Positions 45,232 to 54,280 of a DNA stretch of 64,000 nucleotides are shown piece by piece. Position numbers and translations under genes: made by a program. This DNA is from Halorussus amylolyticus (lineage in GTDB: Archaea; Halobacteriota; Halobacteria; Halobacteriales; Haladaptataceae), in the NCBI RefSeq assembly GCF_004143485.2, contig NZ_ML974130.1, forward strand, positions 615,964 to 679,963. Direction: 5' to 3'. The notes under the pieces were generated by a model. It was not told where the DNA came from. It saw only the letters and a list, made by a program, of their open reading frames with translations, and did no database searches. The first letter of the stretch is position 1; each line of letters starts with the position of its first letter.

Positions 45232-45726
45232 ATGACCGGGACCGACGAATCGACGCGACTCTCGCGGAGAACCGTGCTGAGAGCGACGGCACTCGCCGGA
45301 ATCGGCCTCGCGGGCGCGGGCGTCTCCGACGCCCGCGCCCGCACCGCATCCGGTGGTCGAACCGCATCCCGCGCTCGCACCGAACGAGTCACACAGACCG
45401 ACCCCTTCGAGGGGTACGCCTGCGGCCCCGGGTACGCCGAGGGCGACACGTTCGCCGTGACGCCGCGATGCGGAGACGACTGCGAGGTGATTCGGGCAAC
45501 CGGACTCGCACCCGACTGTTCGGGCGGCGACGAGGCCCTCCACGTCGATTTGCCCGGCACGGACCCCGTAGTGTGGGTCGCGACGGACGACCGGCGAACC
45601 GGAGCAATTCGCCCGGGACGGTACCGAGTCGTCGGCGTCGAAGCGTGCGGCGGGGATGCGCCCGCGTGCGCGGACGAAGAACTACATCGTGTCCGGTTTC
45701 GGGAACTCGACAGCGACAGCGACTGA
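45232..45726 (+). CDS. Tat-exported Cys-containing protein of unknown function
   Basis: The 164-residue protein has a twin-arginine signal, SRRTVLRATALAGIGLAGAG, with an Ala-type cleavage region near residue 35 and no lipobox. The mature part holds eight Cys residues in short spacing (YACGPGYAE, PRCGDDCEV, APDCSGGDE, EACGGDAPACADEE), suggesting disulfides or a metal site outside the cell. I do not recognise the family. Confidence 0.65.
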   Translation: MTGTDESTRLSRRTVLRATALAGIGLAGAGVSDARARTASGGRTASRARTERVTQTDPFEGYACGPGYAEGDTFAVTPRCGDDCEVIRATGLAPDCSGGDEALHVDLPGTDPVVWVATDDRRTGAIRPGRYRVVGVEACGGDAPACADEELHRVRFRELDSDSD

Positions 45727-46102
45727 CAGGCGTTCCCCGGGTTCGCTGCTCGGAGCGTCTCTCCGGCTTTGCTCGCCCGAATAGGTACTATTAAAACCCC
45801 TCCGTTCAACTTGAACAACGTGCCCGCCGGGTTTCTACAACCCCGGAGGTTGCCGGAGCTATCGGTCACGCGACGGTCCTCGGCGGACACGGGCCGCGGC
45901 CAACCGGCCCCGACAGCCGAGCCTCACGGTTGCGGCTAATTGAATCGCCGCTGGCGACCGACCACCGTCACGCGCGCCCTCGCGGTAGTTGGCACCACAG
46001 TTTTTGCGCGGCCGTCGAAGGTTCGTCAGCCTCAATTATCAGCGTTGATAGTATCACTCACGTTTATCACGTTCTGTGGAAGAACCTTCGAGTAACGATA
46101 CA
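45727..46102. promoter_or_regulatory. 376-nt gap before htrII with palindromes
   Basis: GTTCAA-C-TTGAAC (45804-45816) is a perfect palindrome. CCGGGTT/AACCCCGG arms follow near 45829-45848 and could form a hairpin. Close to the gene, TATCA-GCGT-TGATA (about 46038-46051) and a TTTATCA box lie 30-60 nt before the ATG, fitting a promoter with a regulator site. No ORF is supported. Confidence 0.4.
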
Positions 46103-48445
46103 ATGGGACGTGGATGGTCACCCCTGAACAGGGTTCGAGAAAGCTACGCCCTGAAGCTCGCGATTGCGCTCGTGTCGGTGGTGGCGCTGACCGTCGCGGT
46201 CGGGGCGCTGGTACAGGCTCAGACCGCCGACCAACTTCGCGACGACGTACAGGGCCAACTGACGTCGATTTCCGAGTCGCAGGCCGGGGAACTCGAAACG
46301 TGGCTGTCGAACGTGAACCGCCAGACGCGGGTGCTGTCCGAACATCCAACGATTAACGCGGGCGACACCTATCGAAAGCGAGCGGTTCTCCGGGACCTCA
46401 TCGCCGACGACGGTGTGCCCGAGGGCGTCGTCGCGGTCCACTACTACGACGCCGACGAGCAGACCATCGTGACCAGTTCCGCCGAGGACTTCGTCGGCGT
46501 CAATCCGGCCCGAGAGAACGCGCCGTTCGCGACCAGTCCGCCGACGTTCGACGACGCCGACGACGTTCACGTCTCCGAGCCGTTCCACACGTCCATCACA
46601 GACTTCCCGGTGGTCGCGGTCATGTCGCCGGTTCCCGACGACCCGAGCAAGCAGATTATCTTCATGGTGAACATCGAGGAACGCACACAGTCGCTGACCG
46701 GCATGGTGGAGGGCGGTTCGACCGTCGTCGTGGACTCGGACGGGCGCTACATCGTCCACCCCGAGACCGACCAGTTGCTCACGACGCACGGCGACGGCGC
46801 GGACAGTCCCGTCGTCGAGCAGGGTCTCGCCGGTGAGTCGGGATTCATCGAGGGCGAGACGAGCGACGAGACCGGCGAGCAGATGGTGTTGGCGTACGCG
46901 CCCATCGACTCGACCGACTGGGTGGTCGCGGTCCGCGTGCCCGAGAGCGAGGCGTACGCGCTCGGCGCGACCGTGACCTCGAACATCGTGGGACTCATCC
47001 TCATCGCGGTGGTGAGCCTCGGACTCGTGGGCGTCACGGTCGGCAGCAACACCGTCATCTCGCTCCGCCAGCTCTCCGAGAAGGCTCGCGCGATGGAGAG
47101 CGGCGACCTCGGGGTGAGCCTCGAAACGACTCGGCGCGACGAGTTCGGCACGCTGTACGACTCGTTCGACCGGATGCGCGACTCGCTCCGCGACCAGGTT
47201 CGCGAGTCCGAGCGAGCGCGCGAGGAGGCCGAGAAAGCGCGCGAGCGCACCGAGGACGCCCGGAAAGAGGCCGAGGAGCGTCGCGAGGAGGCCCAGGCGC
47301 TCTCGACCCACCTCGAAACGAAGGCGAGTCACTACGAGGAGGTGATGAACGCGGCGGCCGACGGTGACCTCCGGGTTCGGGTCGATACCGAGAGCAAGAG
47401 CGACGCGATGGTCGCCATCGGCGAGTCGCTCAACGAGATGCTCGACGACACCGAGCGCACCGTCGCCAGCGTCAAGCGGTTCTCCGCGCACGTCTCGAAC
47501 GCGGTCGTGGACGTCGAGGACAGCGCCGAGGAGGTGATGGCGACCGGCGAGGAGGTCAGCGAGTCGGTGGCCGAAATCTCGGCCGGCGCGACCGACCAGA
47601 CCGAACACCTCTCGGAAGTCGCCGACCGGATGAACGACCTCTCTGCGAGCGCCCAGGAGGTCGCCGCGACGGTGGACGAGGTGGCCGCAACCTCAGAGCA
47701 GGCCGCCGCGGCGGGCGAGCTCGGTCGGGAGGCCGCCGAGGACGCGCTCGCGGAGATGGACGCGGTCGAGACCGCGACCGAGCGCACGGTCGAAGAAATC
47801 GAGGACCTCGACGCGGAGATGGCCGCCATCGGGGACATCGTGGAGGTCATCACCGAAATCGCCGACCGGACCAACATGGTGGCGATAAACGCGTCCATCG
47901 AGGCCGCCCGGAGCGGAGCCAACGGCGACGGCTTCGCGGTGGTCGCCGAGGAGGTGAAGTCGCTCGCCGAGAAGACCAAGGAGTCGGCGTCCGACATCGA
48001 GGGACGCATCGAGCGCGTCCAGTCGAAGACGAGCCAATCGGTCGAGGGGATGACCGAGACGAGCCAGCGCGTCACCGCGGGCATCGAGACGGTCGAGGGC
48101 GCTATCGACGCGCTCGAAGAAATCGCGGCGTACGTCGAGGAGACCGACGCGAGCATCCACGAGATAAACGACGCGACCGAGTCGCAGGCCGAGGCGTCGA
48201 GCGCAGTCGTGACGATGGTGGACGACGTGGCCTCCATCAGCGAGGAGACCGCGACCCAAGCCGAAGGCGTCGCCGACGCCGCCGAGGACCAGACTCAGAC
48301 CCTCACGTCCGTCAGCCGGGACGCCGAGGGGCTGGCCGAGCGCGCGGCCGAACTCTCCGAGTTGCTCGACGACTTCACGGTGGCACAGGGTGCCGGGCCG
48401 ACCGACGACACCGACTTCGAGTTCGCGGAGGTGGAGGAGTCGTGA
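46103..48445 (+). CDS. htrII: Phototaxis transducer HtrII-like methyl-accepting protein
   Basis: The ATG at 46103 ([20 protein letters not shown]) is preferred to GTG at 46076. The 780-residue protein has one membrane segment at about 18-40, an extracellular dCACHE-type domain of about 245 residues, a second membrane segment near 289-315, HAMP, a second HAMP-like unit, and a methyl-accepting domain with the tip [21 protein letters not shown]. The large outer domain resembles Halobacterium HtrII, which senses serine too, rather than the short Natronomonas HtrII. It is coupled to sopII. Confidence 0.85.
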   Translation: MGRGWSPLNRVRESYALKLAIALVSVVALTVAVGALVQAQTADQLRDDVQGQLTSISESQAGELETWLSNVNRQTRVLSEHPTINAGDTYRKRAVLRDLIADDGVPEGVVAVHYYDADEQTIVTSSAEDFVGVNPARENAPFATSPPTFDDADDVHVSEPFHTSITDFPVVAVMSPVPDDPSKQIIFMVNIEERTQSLTGMVEGGSTVVVDSDGRYIVHPETDQLLTTHGDGADSPVVEQGLAGESGFIEGETSDETGEQMVLAYAPIDSTDWVVAVRVPESEAYALGATVTSNIVGLILIAVVSLGLVGVTVGSNTVISLRQLSEKARAMESGDLGVSLETTRRDEFGTLYDSFDRMRDSLRDQVRESERAREEAEKARERTEDARKEAEERREEAQALSTHLETKASHYEEVMNAAADGDLRVRVDTESKSDAMVAIGESLNEMLDDTERTVASVKRFSAHVSNAVVDVEDSAEEVMATGEEVSESVAEISAGATDQTEHLSEVADRMNDLSASAQEVAATVDEVAATSEQAAAAGELGREAAEDALAEMDAVETATERTVEEIEDLDAEMAAIGDIVEVITEIADRTNMVAINASIEAARSGANGDGFAVVAEEVKSLAEKTKESASDIEGRIERVQSKTSQSVEGMTETSQRVTAGIETVEGAIDALEEIAAYVEETDASIHEINDATESQAEASSAVVTMVDDVASISEETATQAEGVADAAEDQTQTLTSVSRDAEGLAERAAELSELLDDFTVAQGAGPTDDTDFEFAEVEES

Positions 48446-49161
48446 TGGACCTCACCTCGGTGTGGTTCTGGCTCGGAACCGTCGGCATGGCGGTCGGGAC
48501 ACTCGTGCCCGCCAAGCGACTGGTGACCGACCGGCGATACGCCCGGTACTACGCGGTGTTGGCGTCGGTGACGGCGATTGCGACCGTGGCGTATCTCGCG
48601 ATGGCGCTCGGCATCGGCGAAATCGAGGTTCCGGGCGGGAGCCTGTTCGTGCCCAGATACGTCGATTGGCTGGTGACGACGCCGCTTCTGGTGCTCTACC
48701 TCGGGATGCTGTGTCGGCCCGGAAAGCGGGTGTACGCCGCGCTCGTCGCGGTGGACATCGTCGTAATTGGGTCGGGCGTCGTGGCCGGATTCCTCTCGGC
48801 CCCGTACAGCTACGCCGCGTATCTGGTGGGCTGTGTCGCCTACCTCGGCCTGCTGTACCTCCTGTTGGTCACGCTCCCCGCGCAGGCCGCCGACCACGGC
48901 AACAGAGTGGTCGCGGTGTTCACCAAACTCCGGAATCTGACGGTCGTCCTCTGGACTATCTACCCGGTCGTCTGGATTCTCGGCCCGCTCGGGTTCGGAC
49001 TGTTGCAGGTCGAGACCGACGCGATGGTGGTCGCGTACCTCGACCTCATCAGCAAGGTCGGGTTCGTCGTGATGGCGGTCAACGGCGCGGACGCGCTCGA
49101 CGCGCTCCGAACCGGGTCGCCGCGCGCGGCCGCGAGCGGCGCCCCCGCGCGCGCGCGCTGA
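48445..49161 (+). CDS. sopII: Sensory rhodopsin II (phoborhodopsin)
   Basis: The ATG at 48445 overlaps the transducer stop (TGATG); GTG at 48442 is an alternative. The 238-residue protein has seven membrane segments, the counter-ion Asp74 in RYVDWLVTTPL, Tyr173 in TIYPVVW and the retinal Lys204 in YLDLISKVGF. The residue before the Lys, Thr204 in Natronomonas SRII and important for signalling, is Ser203 here. SRII drives avoidance of blue light through HtrII. The C-terminal tail is Ala/Arg-rich. Confidence 0.92.
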   Translation: MDLTSVWFWLGTVGMAVGTLVPAKRLVTDRRYARYYAVLASVTAIATVAYLAMALGIGEIEVPGGSLFVPRYVDWLVTTPLLVLYLGMLCRPGKRVYAALVAVDIVVIGSGVVAGFLSAPYSYAAYLVGCVAYLGLLYLLLVTLPAQAADHGNRVVAVFTKLRNLTVVLWTIYPVVWILGPLGFGLLQVETDAMVVAYLDLISKVGFVVMAVNGADALDALRTGSPRAAASGAPARAR

Positions 49162-49245
49162 TTATCACCGGGCGACTGCGGACTGATTCTCACGCGGAAT
49201 CCGACAATCGGGCCGTTGAAGGCTCCCGACCATCCAGATGTATCC

Positions 49246-50325
49246 ATGACCGACGACCACGCACACGACGAGGAGACCTCCGGCCACGAACCCCATCGCG
49301 AGGAGTTCCACCACGACCCAATCGCTCACGCCGAGGCGCGGGCGGGGATGACCGTCGGCGAACTCGTCTCCGAGTACGGCAACGCGGGCATCGGGGCGGC
49401 CGACCTCCACGAGGCCGTGGACATCTACGCCGAGATGCTCGACGACGACGTGACAAACTTCTTCGGACTCGCGGGCGCGATGGTCCCCACGGGAATGCGG
49501 AAAATCGTCGCCGACCTGATTCGGGACGGCCACATCGACGCGCTCGTGACGACCGGCGCGAACCTGACTCACGACGCCATCGAAGCCATCGGCGGCAAGC
49601 ACCACCACGGAAGGGCGAGCCCTTCCTGCTCACACTCGCGCGACTCGCGTGAACACGGCTGTGTCCACGCCGAGGGCAAGACCGAGCGCGAACACGACGA
49701 ACAGCTCCGCGACGAGGAGGTGGACCGGATTTACAACGTCTACCTGCCTCAAGAACACTTCGCGCTGTTCGAGAGCCACCTCCGAACCGAGGTGTTTCCC
49801 GAAGTCGAGGAGACCGTGAGCATCCAGCGACTGACCGCGGAACTCGGCCGGGCGAACGCCGAGGTCAACGACCGCGAGGGCGTGGCCGAGGGCGCGGGCA
49901 TCGCGGCCGCGGCCTACGAGAACGACGTGCCCATTTACTGCCCCGCGATTCAGGACTCGGTGCTCGGCCTGCAGGCGTGGATGTACTCTCAGACCTCGGA
50001 CTTCTCGCTCGACGCCTTGGCGGACATGACCGACATCACCGACCTCGCGTTCGAGGCCGACGAAGCGGGCGCGATGGTCGTCGGCGGCGGCGTCCCGAAG
50101 AACTACACCCTCCAGACGATGCTCGTGGCTCCCGACGCCTACGACTACGCGGTCCAGTTGACGATGGACCCGCCGCAGACGGGCGGTCTCTCGGGCGCGA
50201 CCCTCGACGAGGCGCGCTCGTGGGGCAAACTCGAAAAGGCCGCGCGGAACGCGAGCGTCTACGCCGACGCGACGATTACGCTCCCGCTGGTGGTCGCGGC
50301 CGCGCGCGAACGAATCGGCGAGTAG
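49246..50325 (+). CDS. dys: Deoxyhypusine synthase
   Basis: The ATG at 49246 gives 359 residues. The active-site Lys lies in VVGGGVPKNYTLQTML, and GGLSGATLDEARSWGKLEKAA is the NAD/spermidine region. It modifies a Lys of archaeal IF5A with the aminobutyl group of spermidine (or agmatine-derived precursor in haloarchaea). Residues about 124-142 (49615-49671) form a Cys/His-rich insert (C128, H130, H137, C139, H141) that I do not expect in this enzyme. Confidence 0.92.
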   Translation: MTDDHAHDEETSGHEPHREEFHHDPIAHAEARAGMTVGELVSEYGNAGIGAADLHEAVDIYAEMLDDDVTNFFGLAGAMVPTGMRKIVADLIRDGHIDALVTTGANLTHDAIEAIGGKHHHGRASPSCSHSRDSREHGCVHAEGKTEREHDEQLRDEEVDRIYNVYLPQEHFALFESHLRTEVFPEVEETVSIQRLTAELGRANAEVNDREGVAEGAGIAAAAYENDVPIYCPAIQDSVLGLQAWMYSQTSDFSLDALADMTDITDLAFEADEAGAMVVGGGVPKNYTLQTMLVAPDAYDYAVQLTMDPPQTGGLSGATLDEARSWGKLEKAARNASVYADATITLPLVVAAARERIGE

Positions 50326-50484
50326 GTGTCGAGACGGCACGTGGTCGGACAGCGTAGCTCGGTGCCACAGCCGCCGGGAACCGGCCGATGACGCGGCCAC
50401 CGGAAAACGCTCGGTGAATCATTCTGCAGGGTGGGACTTCCGAAAGACACGTCTTTCGACATCCCGCTCGTTCCTCGCGGGACT

Positions 50485-50648
50485 GAAAGGGGCCGTGCGC
50501 CCGACGAACCCGGACGAAGTCTGCACGAGCGAAGCGAGTGCAGGCTCGTCAGAGCGAAGCTCTGACGGTGTAAGCACCGCAACGAGGGAGCGGAGCGACC
50601 GAGTGAGGAGCGCAGCGAGTCCCGGGAGTCGAGCGCGCGGGGGCTTTC
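50485..50648 (+). ncRNA. Structured repeat element, copy C
   Basis: In the 440-nt gap downstream of dys. It starts GACTGAAAGGGGCCG and ends GCGCGGGGGCTTTC, the same ends as copies A and B in reverse orientation on the plus strand. The interior is larger (164 nt) and holds hairpins with arms CTGCAC/GTGCAG and CGTCAGAGC/GCTCTGACG. In all three copies this orientation agrees with the upstream gene. Confidence 0.55.
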
Positions 50649-50765
50649 TGGCTGTTCGCTGCTCACGGAGATGCAGGTCGTAATGAGCGAACAGATGCGT
50701 TCGAGAATGGGTGGCGACCTAGTCGGGAACCCTCTTGTACCCGGCGTCCGTCGGAGCGTCCAAGC

Positions 50766-51392
50766 GTGTCCGAGTCGAAGCGAATCGAACCGGAATCCGC
50801 GCCCTCCCCGACCGAGCGCGCGCTGGAGAGCGTCGGCACCCACGAGGAACTGATTCTGGCCTCGCGGGCCTACTGCCGGGAGGCCGCCCGCGAGTACGAC
50901 ATCGACGCCGACTTCTCGCTCGTGGACTGGGAGGTCTCGACCCGAGCGAAGCGCCGGTCGGCCGCGGTCAAGCGCGCCAAGATTCCCGACGCCGCGGTCG
51001 GCACGCCGCTCGACTGGGACGCCGCGGCCGAGCGCACGGGACGCCCGCGCGAGGACCTCCGGCGGGCCACCCTCTCGCTGACGTGGGCCGCCTACGAGGC
51101 GTTCGACCGGCGCGAGTGGACCGCGACCCTGCGCCACGAACTGATTCACGTCGAGCAGTTCCAGCGGTTCGGCACGACCGACCACGGCGCTCGGTTTCGC
51201 GAGCGCGCCGAGGTGGTGGACGCCTCGATACGGTGTCGGCCCTTCTCGGAGCCGAAGTACCTGCTGACGTGTGTTGAATGTGGGACGACGCTCGGGAGGC
51301 GCTACCGCGAGTGCGAACTGGTCCGCGAACACGAGCGGTATCGGTCGTCCTGTTGTGAGGCCGGTGTGGACTGTGAGCAATTGAGGGAGTGA
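50766..51392 (+). CDS. SprT-like zinc metalloprotease
   Basis: The GTG at 50766 (VSESKRIEPESAPSPT) gives 208 residues. HELIHVEQFQRFG is the HExxH metal motif, in the SprT context LTWAAYEAFDRREWTATLRHELIHVEQ. A C-terminal zinc ribbon has CVECGTTLGRRYRECELV...CC. SprT/Spartan proteins cut protein-DNA crosslinks in eukaryotes; the archaeal role is likely similar but unproven. Confidence 0.88.
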   Translation: MSESKRIEPESAPSPTERALESVGTHEELILASRAYCREAAREYDIDADFSLVDWEVSTRAKRRSAAVKRAKIPDAAVGTPLDWDAAAERTGRPREDLRRATLSLTWAAYEAFDRREWTATLRHELIHVEQFQRFGTTDHGARFRERAEVVDASIRCRPFSEPKYLLTCVECGTTLGRRYRECELVREHERYRSSCCEAGVDCEQLRE

Positions 51393-51497
51393 GAGAAATG
51401 AACACTGTAGATGTGAGTGCAGACTGTGATTGCTACTGCGACCGTGAATTGTGGCTACTATTGGGACCGAACTACGACCGCGACTCACACTCTACAA

Positions 51498-51784
51498 ATG
51501 AGACCGCACCGCGCCACGTCCTCCCCAGCCGACTCCTTCGCTCCCTCCGGTCGCTCAGTCGTCCCTCGCGCGAATGGTGGCGCTCCACAAGGGAGCGCCA
51601 GCGCGCGCCATGCCGAAGGGGAGCGTTTCGTGTTTCCACGGAACGGGTGAGTCCCGCGTATCTTCACCGACTGGCTCGGCGCGCGCGAGCAACGCGCGCG
51701 AGGGACGACCGACCGAGCGCCGAAGGCGCGAGCGAGGGAGTCGGTTGGGGAGGGGTGTGGCTTGCGGTCGCGGTGCGGTCTCAT
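51498..51784. repeat. 287-bp nested inverted repeat
   Basis: In the 476-nt gap between SprT and a GT2 gene. Outer arms ATGAGACCGCACCGCG (51498) and CGCGGTGCGGTCTCAT (to 51784) are perfect over 16 bp. Inner pairs are CCTCCCCAGCCGACTCC with GGAGTCGGTTGGGGAGG (one mismatch) and GTCGTCCCTCGCGCG (51558) with CGCGCGAGGGACGAC (to 51709). A hairpin TGGCGCTCC/GGAGCGCCA lies inside. No transposase is present, so it is MITE-like or a structured RNA. Confidence 0.75.
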
Positions 51785-51868
51785 AGGTACCGCGATTAGC
51801 TAGCGTCTTCGTGCGGTCTCGTGGCACGAATCTCGATTCAGTTAGCCGCACGAGTGACCCACCTCGAT

Positions 51869-52531
51869 TTAATACTCCGCCCGAATCCGAGACCAGTCGA
51901 GTCGCAGGTAGTGATACAGCGTCCCGGTCAGCCCCAGCCGCGAAATCCGGCGCGCGGAGGTCTCGGCCAGCACCTCCGGATGGTAGCCCGTCGCCGCTAT
52001 TCGACCGAGTTCACGGCTGAACGCGGTGTCCTCGTTCGGGACGTTCGGAAAGCCCCCGATGTCGAAGTAGGCGTCCCGGCGGACGAAACAGTTGAACCCC
52101 GGCAGAATTGGCCGGTCGAGTCGCGGGAAGACGTGATTGATTGTCGCTTCCATCACCTTCGAGCGCACGGGGCCGACCATGCGACACCGCGAAGACGCGG
52201 CCGCCAGCCCGTCCGCGCGAGCGAAGTCGAGCATCGAATCGAGATAGTCGGGTCGAATCGCGGTGTCGGCGTCCACGAACGCCAGCCACTCGCCGCGCGC
52301 TCGCTCGGCCCCGCGGTGGCGCGCGTCGCCGATGCCGGTCCCCGACTGCGAGACGAGCGCGGCGTCGTATCGCGCGGCGATTTCCGCGGTGGCGTCGTCG
52401 CTCGCGCCGTCCACGACGACGACGTCGTACTCGCGGTCGGTTCGCTGGCCGCGGACGCTTTCGAGCGTCGCGGGGAGGCGGTCGGCTTCGTTTTTCGCCG
52501 GGACGACGAAGGTGACGACTGGCGCGGTCAT
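51869..52531 (-). CDS. Glycosyltransferase family 2
   Basis: The ATG at 52531 (MTAPVVTFVVPAKNEADRLPATLESV) is preferred over the longer frame; 220 residues. VVDGASDDATAEI, FVDADTAIRPDYL (DxD motif) and GGFPNVPNEDTAFSREL are GT2 hallmarks. The protein has no membrane segment and is shorter than many GT2 enzymes. It stands apart from the main glycan island, next to the AT-rich block. Confidence 0.83.
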   Translation of the reverse strand: MTAPVVTFVVPAKNEADRLPATLESVRGQRTDREYDVVVVDGASDDATAEIAARYDAALVSQSGTGIGDARHRGAERARGEWLAFVDADTAIRPDYLDSMLDFARADGLAAASSRCRMVGPVRSKVMEATINHVFPRLDRPILPGFNCFVRRDAYFDIGGFPNVPNEDTAFSRELGRIAATGYHPEVLAETSARRISRLGLTGTLYHYLRLDWSRIRAEY

Positions 52532-52650
52532 CGTTCTGGCGGTCGGCCACGGAGTTCGCCGACGAGGAGTAAGGGTCTTTTCGCCGGAGCGAGTAGGTGG
52601 CGATGGCCGATGACGAGGAATAGCGCTCCGAACTGGTCTCGGCAGCCAGT

Positions 52651-52678
52651 CGTGACGAGCCCTATGAGTGCCGAGGCC
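52651..52678 (+). repeat. Direct repeat at the left edge of the AT-rich block
   Basis: CGTGAC...TGAGTGCCGAGGCC (52665-52678 identical 14 nt) has a partner at 55848-55873. It marks the drop in G+C. Confidence 0.6.
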
Positions 52679-52703
52679 CTTTTGTGGCACCACGAAAGGC
52701 TAG

Positions 52704-53051
52704 ACGATTCAGTACAACTTCTATGAGCTAGAACCTTCCGATTATTCTGGGTACTACGGTTTTTCCAAGGTTTCTCTTCAAGCGAGAGGCCCTACTTTGA
52801 TTCACAGGGTTGCCAGTGTACTCGGCCGCTGGGGCTGTCTTTCTTGGTATCTAAGTCGCCTCCACCACAGATCAGCGAACTACGAACCCGAAGACGACGA
52901 AGAGCCGCAAATCGGTAAGTCAGAACACGTAGAAACCCGAGAAGAACCATGGCCACACCATCAAAGAGAAGGAGAGGGAGACCTTGGAGACACTGAAGGG
53001 GTAAATATTAGGCATCCGGTGGCTGTTTGGAGCGATGAAGAAATAAATTAA
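52704..53051 (+). pseudogene. Open frame without a normal start at the edge of the AT-rich block
   Basis: The frame is open from 52704 to 53051 (115 codons) but has no ATG or GTG; only TTG at 52797. It has an aromatic-rich start (NFYELEPSDYSGYYGFSKV), a possibly hydrophobic middle (VLGRWGCLSWYLSRL) and an acidic end (WSDEEIN). It may be the 3' part of a gene broken when the block was inserted. The remainder of the 52532-53055 gap holds only the direct repeat. Confidence 0.3.
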
Positions 53052-53055
53052 AAAG

Positions 53056-54081
53056 TTAGATATGAGAGTGGAGGTAACCTTCTTCCATCAAAGTCTCCTC
53101 ATCTACAGCCCTTGAATGAAGTCCGCTATCATTCAATTCTACTAACAGGTGTTTGTCTTCTGGCACTACTTCATTGTGATAGATTTCATTGGCGTCTTTG
53201 TATGCTTTAAAGGCCTCATCATGGTAGTCGTTGTCGATGTCCTCTAATTCTCCCATTTGAAGTCCAGCTTCTAAAGTAAAGTCAATATCTGATTCTTCAA
53301 CACCGCCATCAAGCAAATAACTATTTTTTACAAAATCGGCAATATTTTCCCAATTTATTTCTCTTCCGCTATCTTGAACATTTTTTATTGTTCTGATATC
53401 TAAGTATGAGAGCCCTGTGAATTGGTTTTCGTTCCAGTCTTTAGCCAGGTTGTTATCTGCTTTAGCTCCGTCGCCTGTGCCTGGTTCTTCTCCGCCAATC
53501 AAACTGTATTGTAGTGGTATATCTGTGTTGTGCGGTACTTTTGTGACTGCCACCTTCTTCACACTACTGCCGTCTTCGACATAGATATCTGTTTTTGCTC
53601 CTGCGCCTGTTCTTCGTTCCTGAGCGAATGCGTTGAGGTCTAGTTCACCCAACGCATACCGAATTGTTTCAGGCGTATCCTCTCGTTCACGGGTGTGCTG
53701 ACTGGCCTGAGTTGCTGCGATTGCTACGTTTTCTGCTTCACTGTTATTGCTGGAGAGCATTGATTCGACTTCTTCAAGGTCGAAAGGCCCAGTGTTCTGA
53801 CTCAATGTCTCGCCGGTAATGGGTTTCCGCTCAGCTTCTGAGTATAGTTCCTCGAATGTTACTCGGTCTTCCTCAGGCGTATTTTCCTCTTCCGTGGTAT
53901 CATTTCCTGTTTCGATTTTTGTTGGAGTATTCTTGTTTGTCGTCGTACTATTGTCTGTGGAATCGGTATTGTTGCCGGAGTTCTCGCTGTCGCTTGTGCA
54001 GCCTGCCAGACCTGCTGCCGATACTGCTCCTGTGCCTTTTAAAAAGTCTCGTCTATCAATCACGGTCCGTGAATCACTCAT
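53056..54081 (-). CDS. Tat lipoprotein of unknown function 1 (AT-rich block)
   Basis: The ATG at 54081 (MSDSRTVIDRRDFLKG) gives 341 residues. The signal runs RRDFLKGTGAVSAAGLAGC with the lipobox Cys. A Thr/Asn/Glu-rich spacer (about residues 30-70) precedes a folded part rich in Asp and Glu. No enzyme motif is visible. G+C is far below the neighbours (some lines near 35-40%). It sits 199 nt downstream of a second lipoprotein gene on the same strand, and both were probably acquired together. Confidence 0.7.
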   Translation of the reverse strand: MSDSRTVIDRRDFLKGTGAVSAAGLAGCTSDSENSGNNTDSTDNSTTTNKNTPTKIETGNDTTEEENTPEEDRVTFEELYSEAERKPITGETLSQNTGPFDLEEVESMLSSNNSEAENVAIAATQASQHTREREDTPETIRYALGELDLNAFAQERRTGAGAKTDIYVEDGSSVKKVAVTKVPHNTDIPLQYSLIGGEEPGTGDGAKADNNLAKDWNENQFTGLSYLDIRTIKNVQDSGREINWENIADFVKNSYLLDGGVEESDIDFTLEAGLQMGELEDIDNDYHDEAFKAYKDANEIYHNEVVPEDKHLLVELNDSGLHSRAVDEETLMEEGYLHSHI

Positions 54082-54280
54082 ACGAAACAATATCAACTCT
54101 CAATCTCACCGTCTCATTTCACGCTTATATATTATTTCCTAGGGGAATTCCCTATATCCCCCATTAAAATAGCTGATGTTGATTATGTAGAAAATAGTAC
54201 TGGTGCGACGGAGAACTACAGTTTCGAAGAATTTGGCTCTGCGGTGGCAGATCTGCCAATAGATACTCCGTAGAGTGACA

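Noticed and set aside
46118..47608. Minus-strand frame of 496 codons
   Set aside because: Antisense to htrII; Arg/His/Leu-rich shadow.
51389..51799. Several frames across the nested palindrome
   Set aside because: Repeated Arg/Ser/Ala-rich frames on both strands are expected from G+C-rich palindromic DNA; none looks like a protein.
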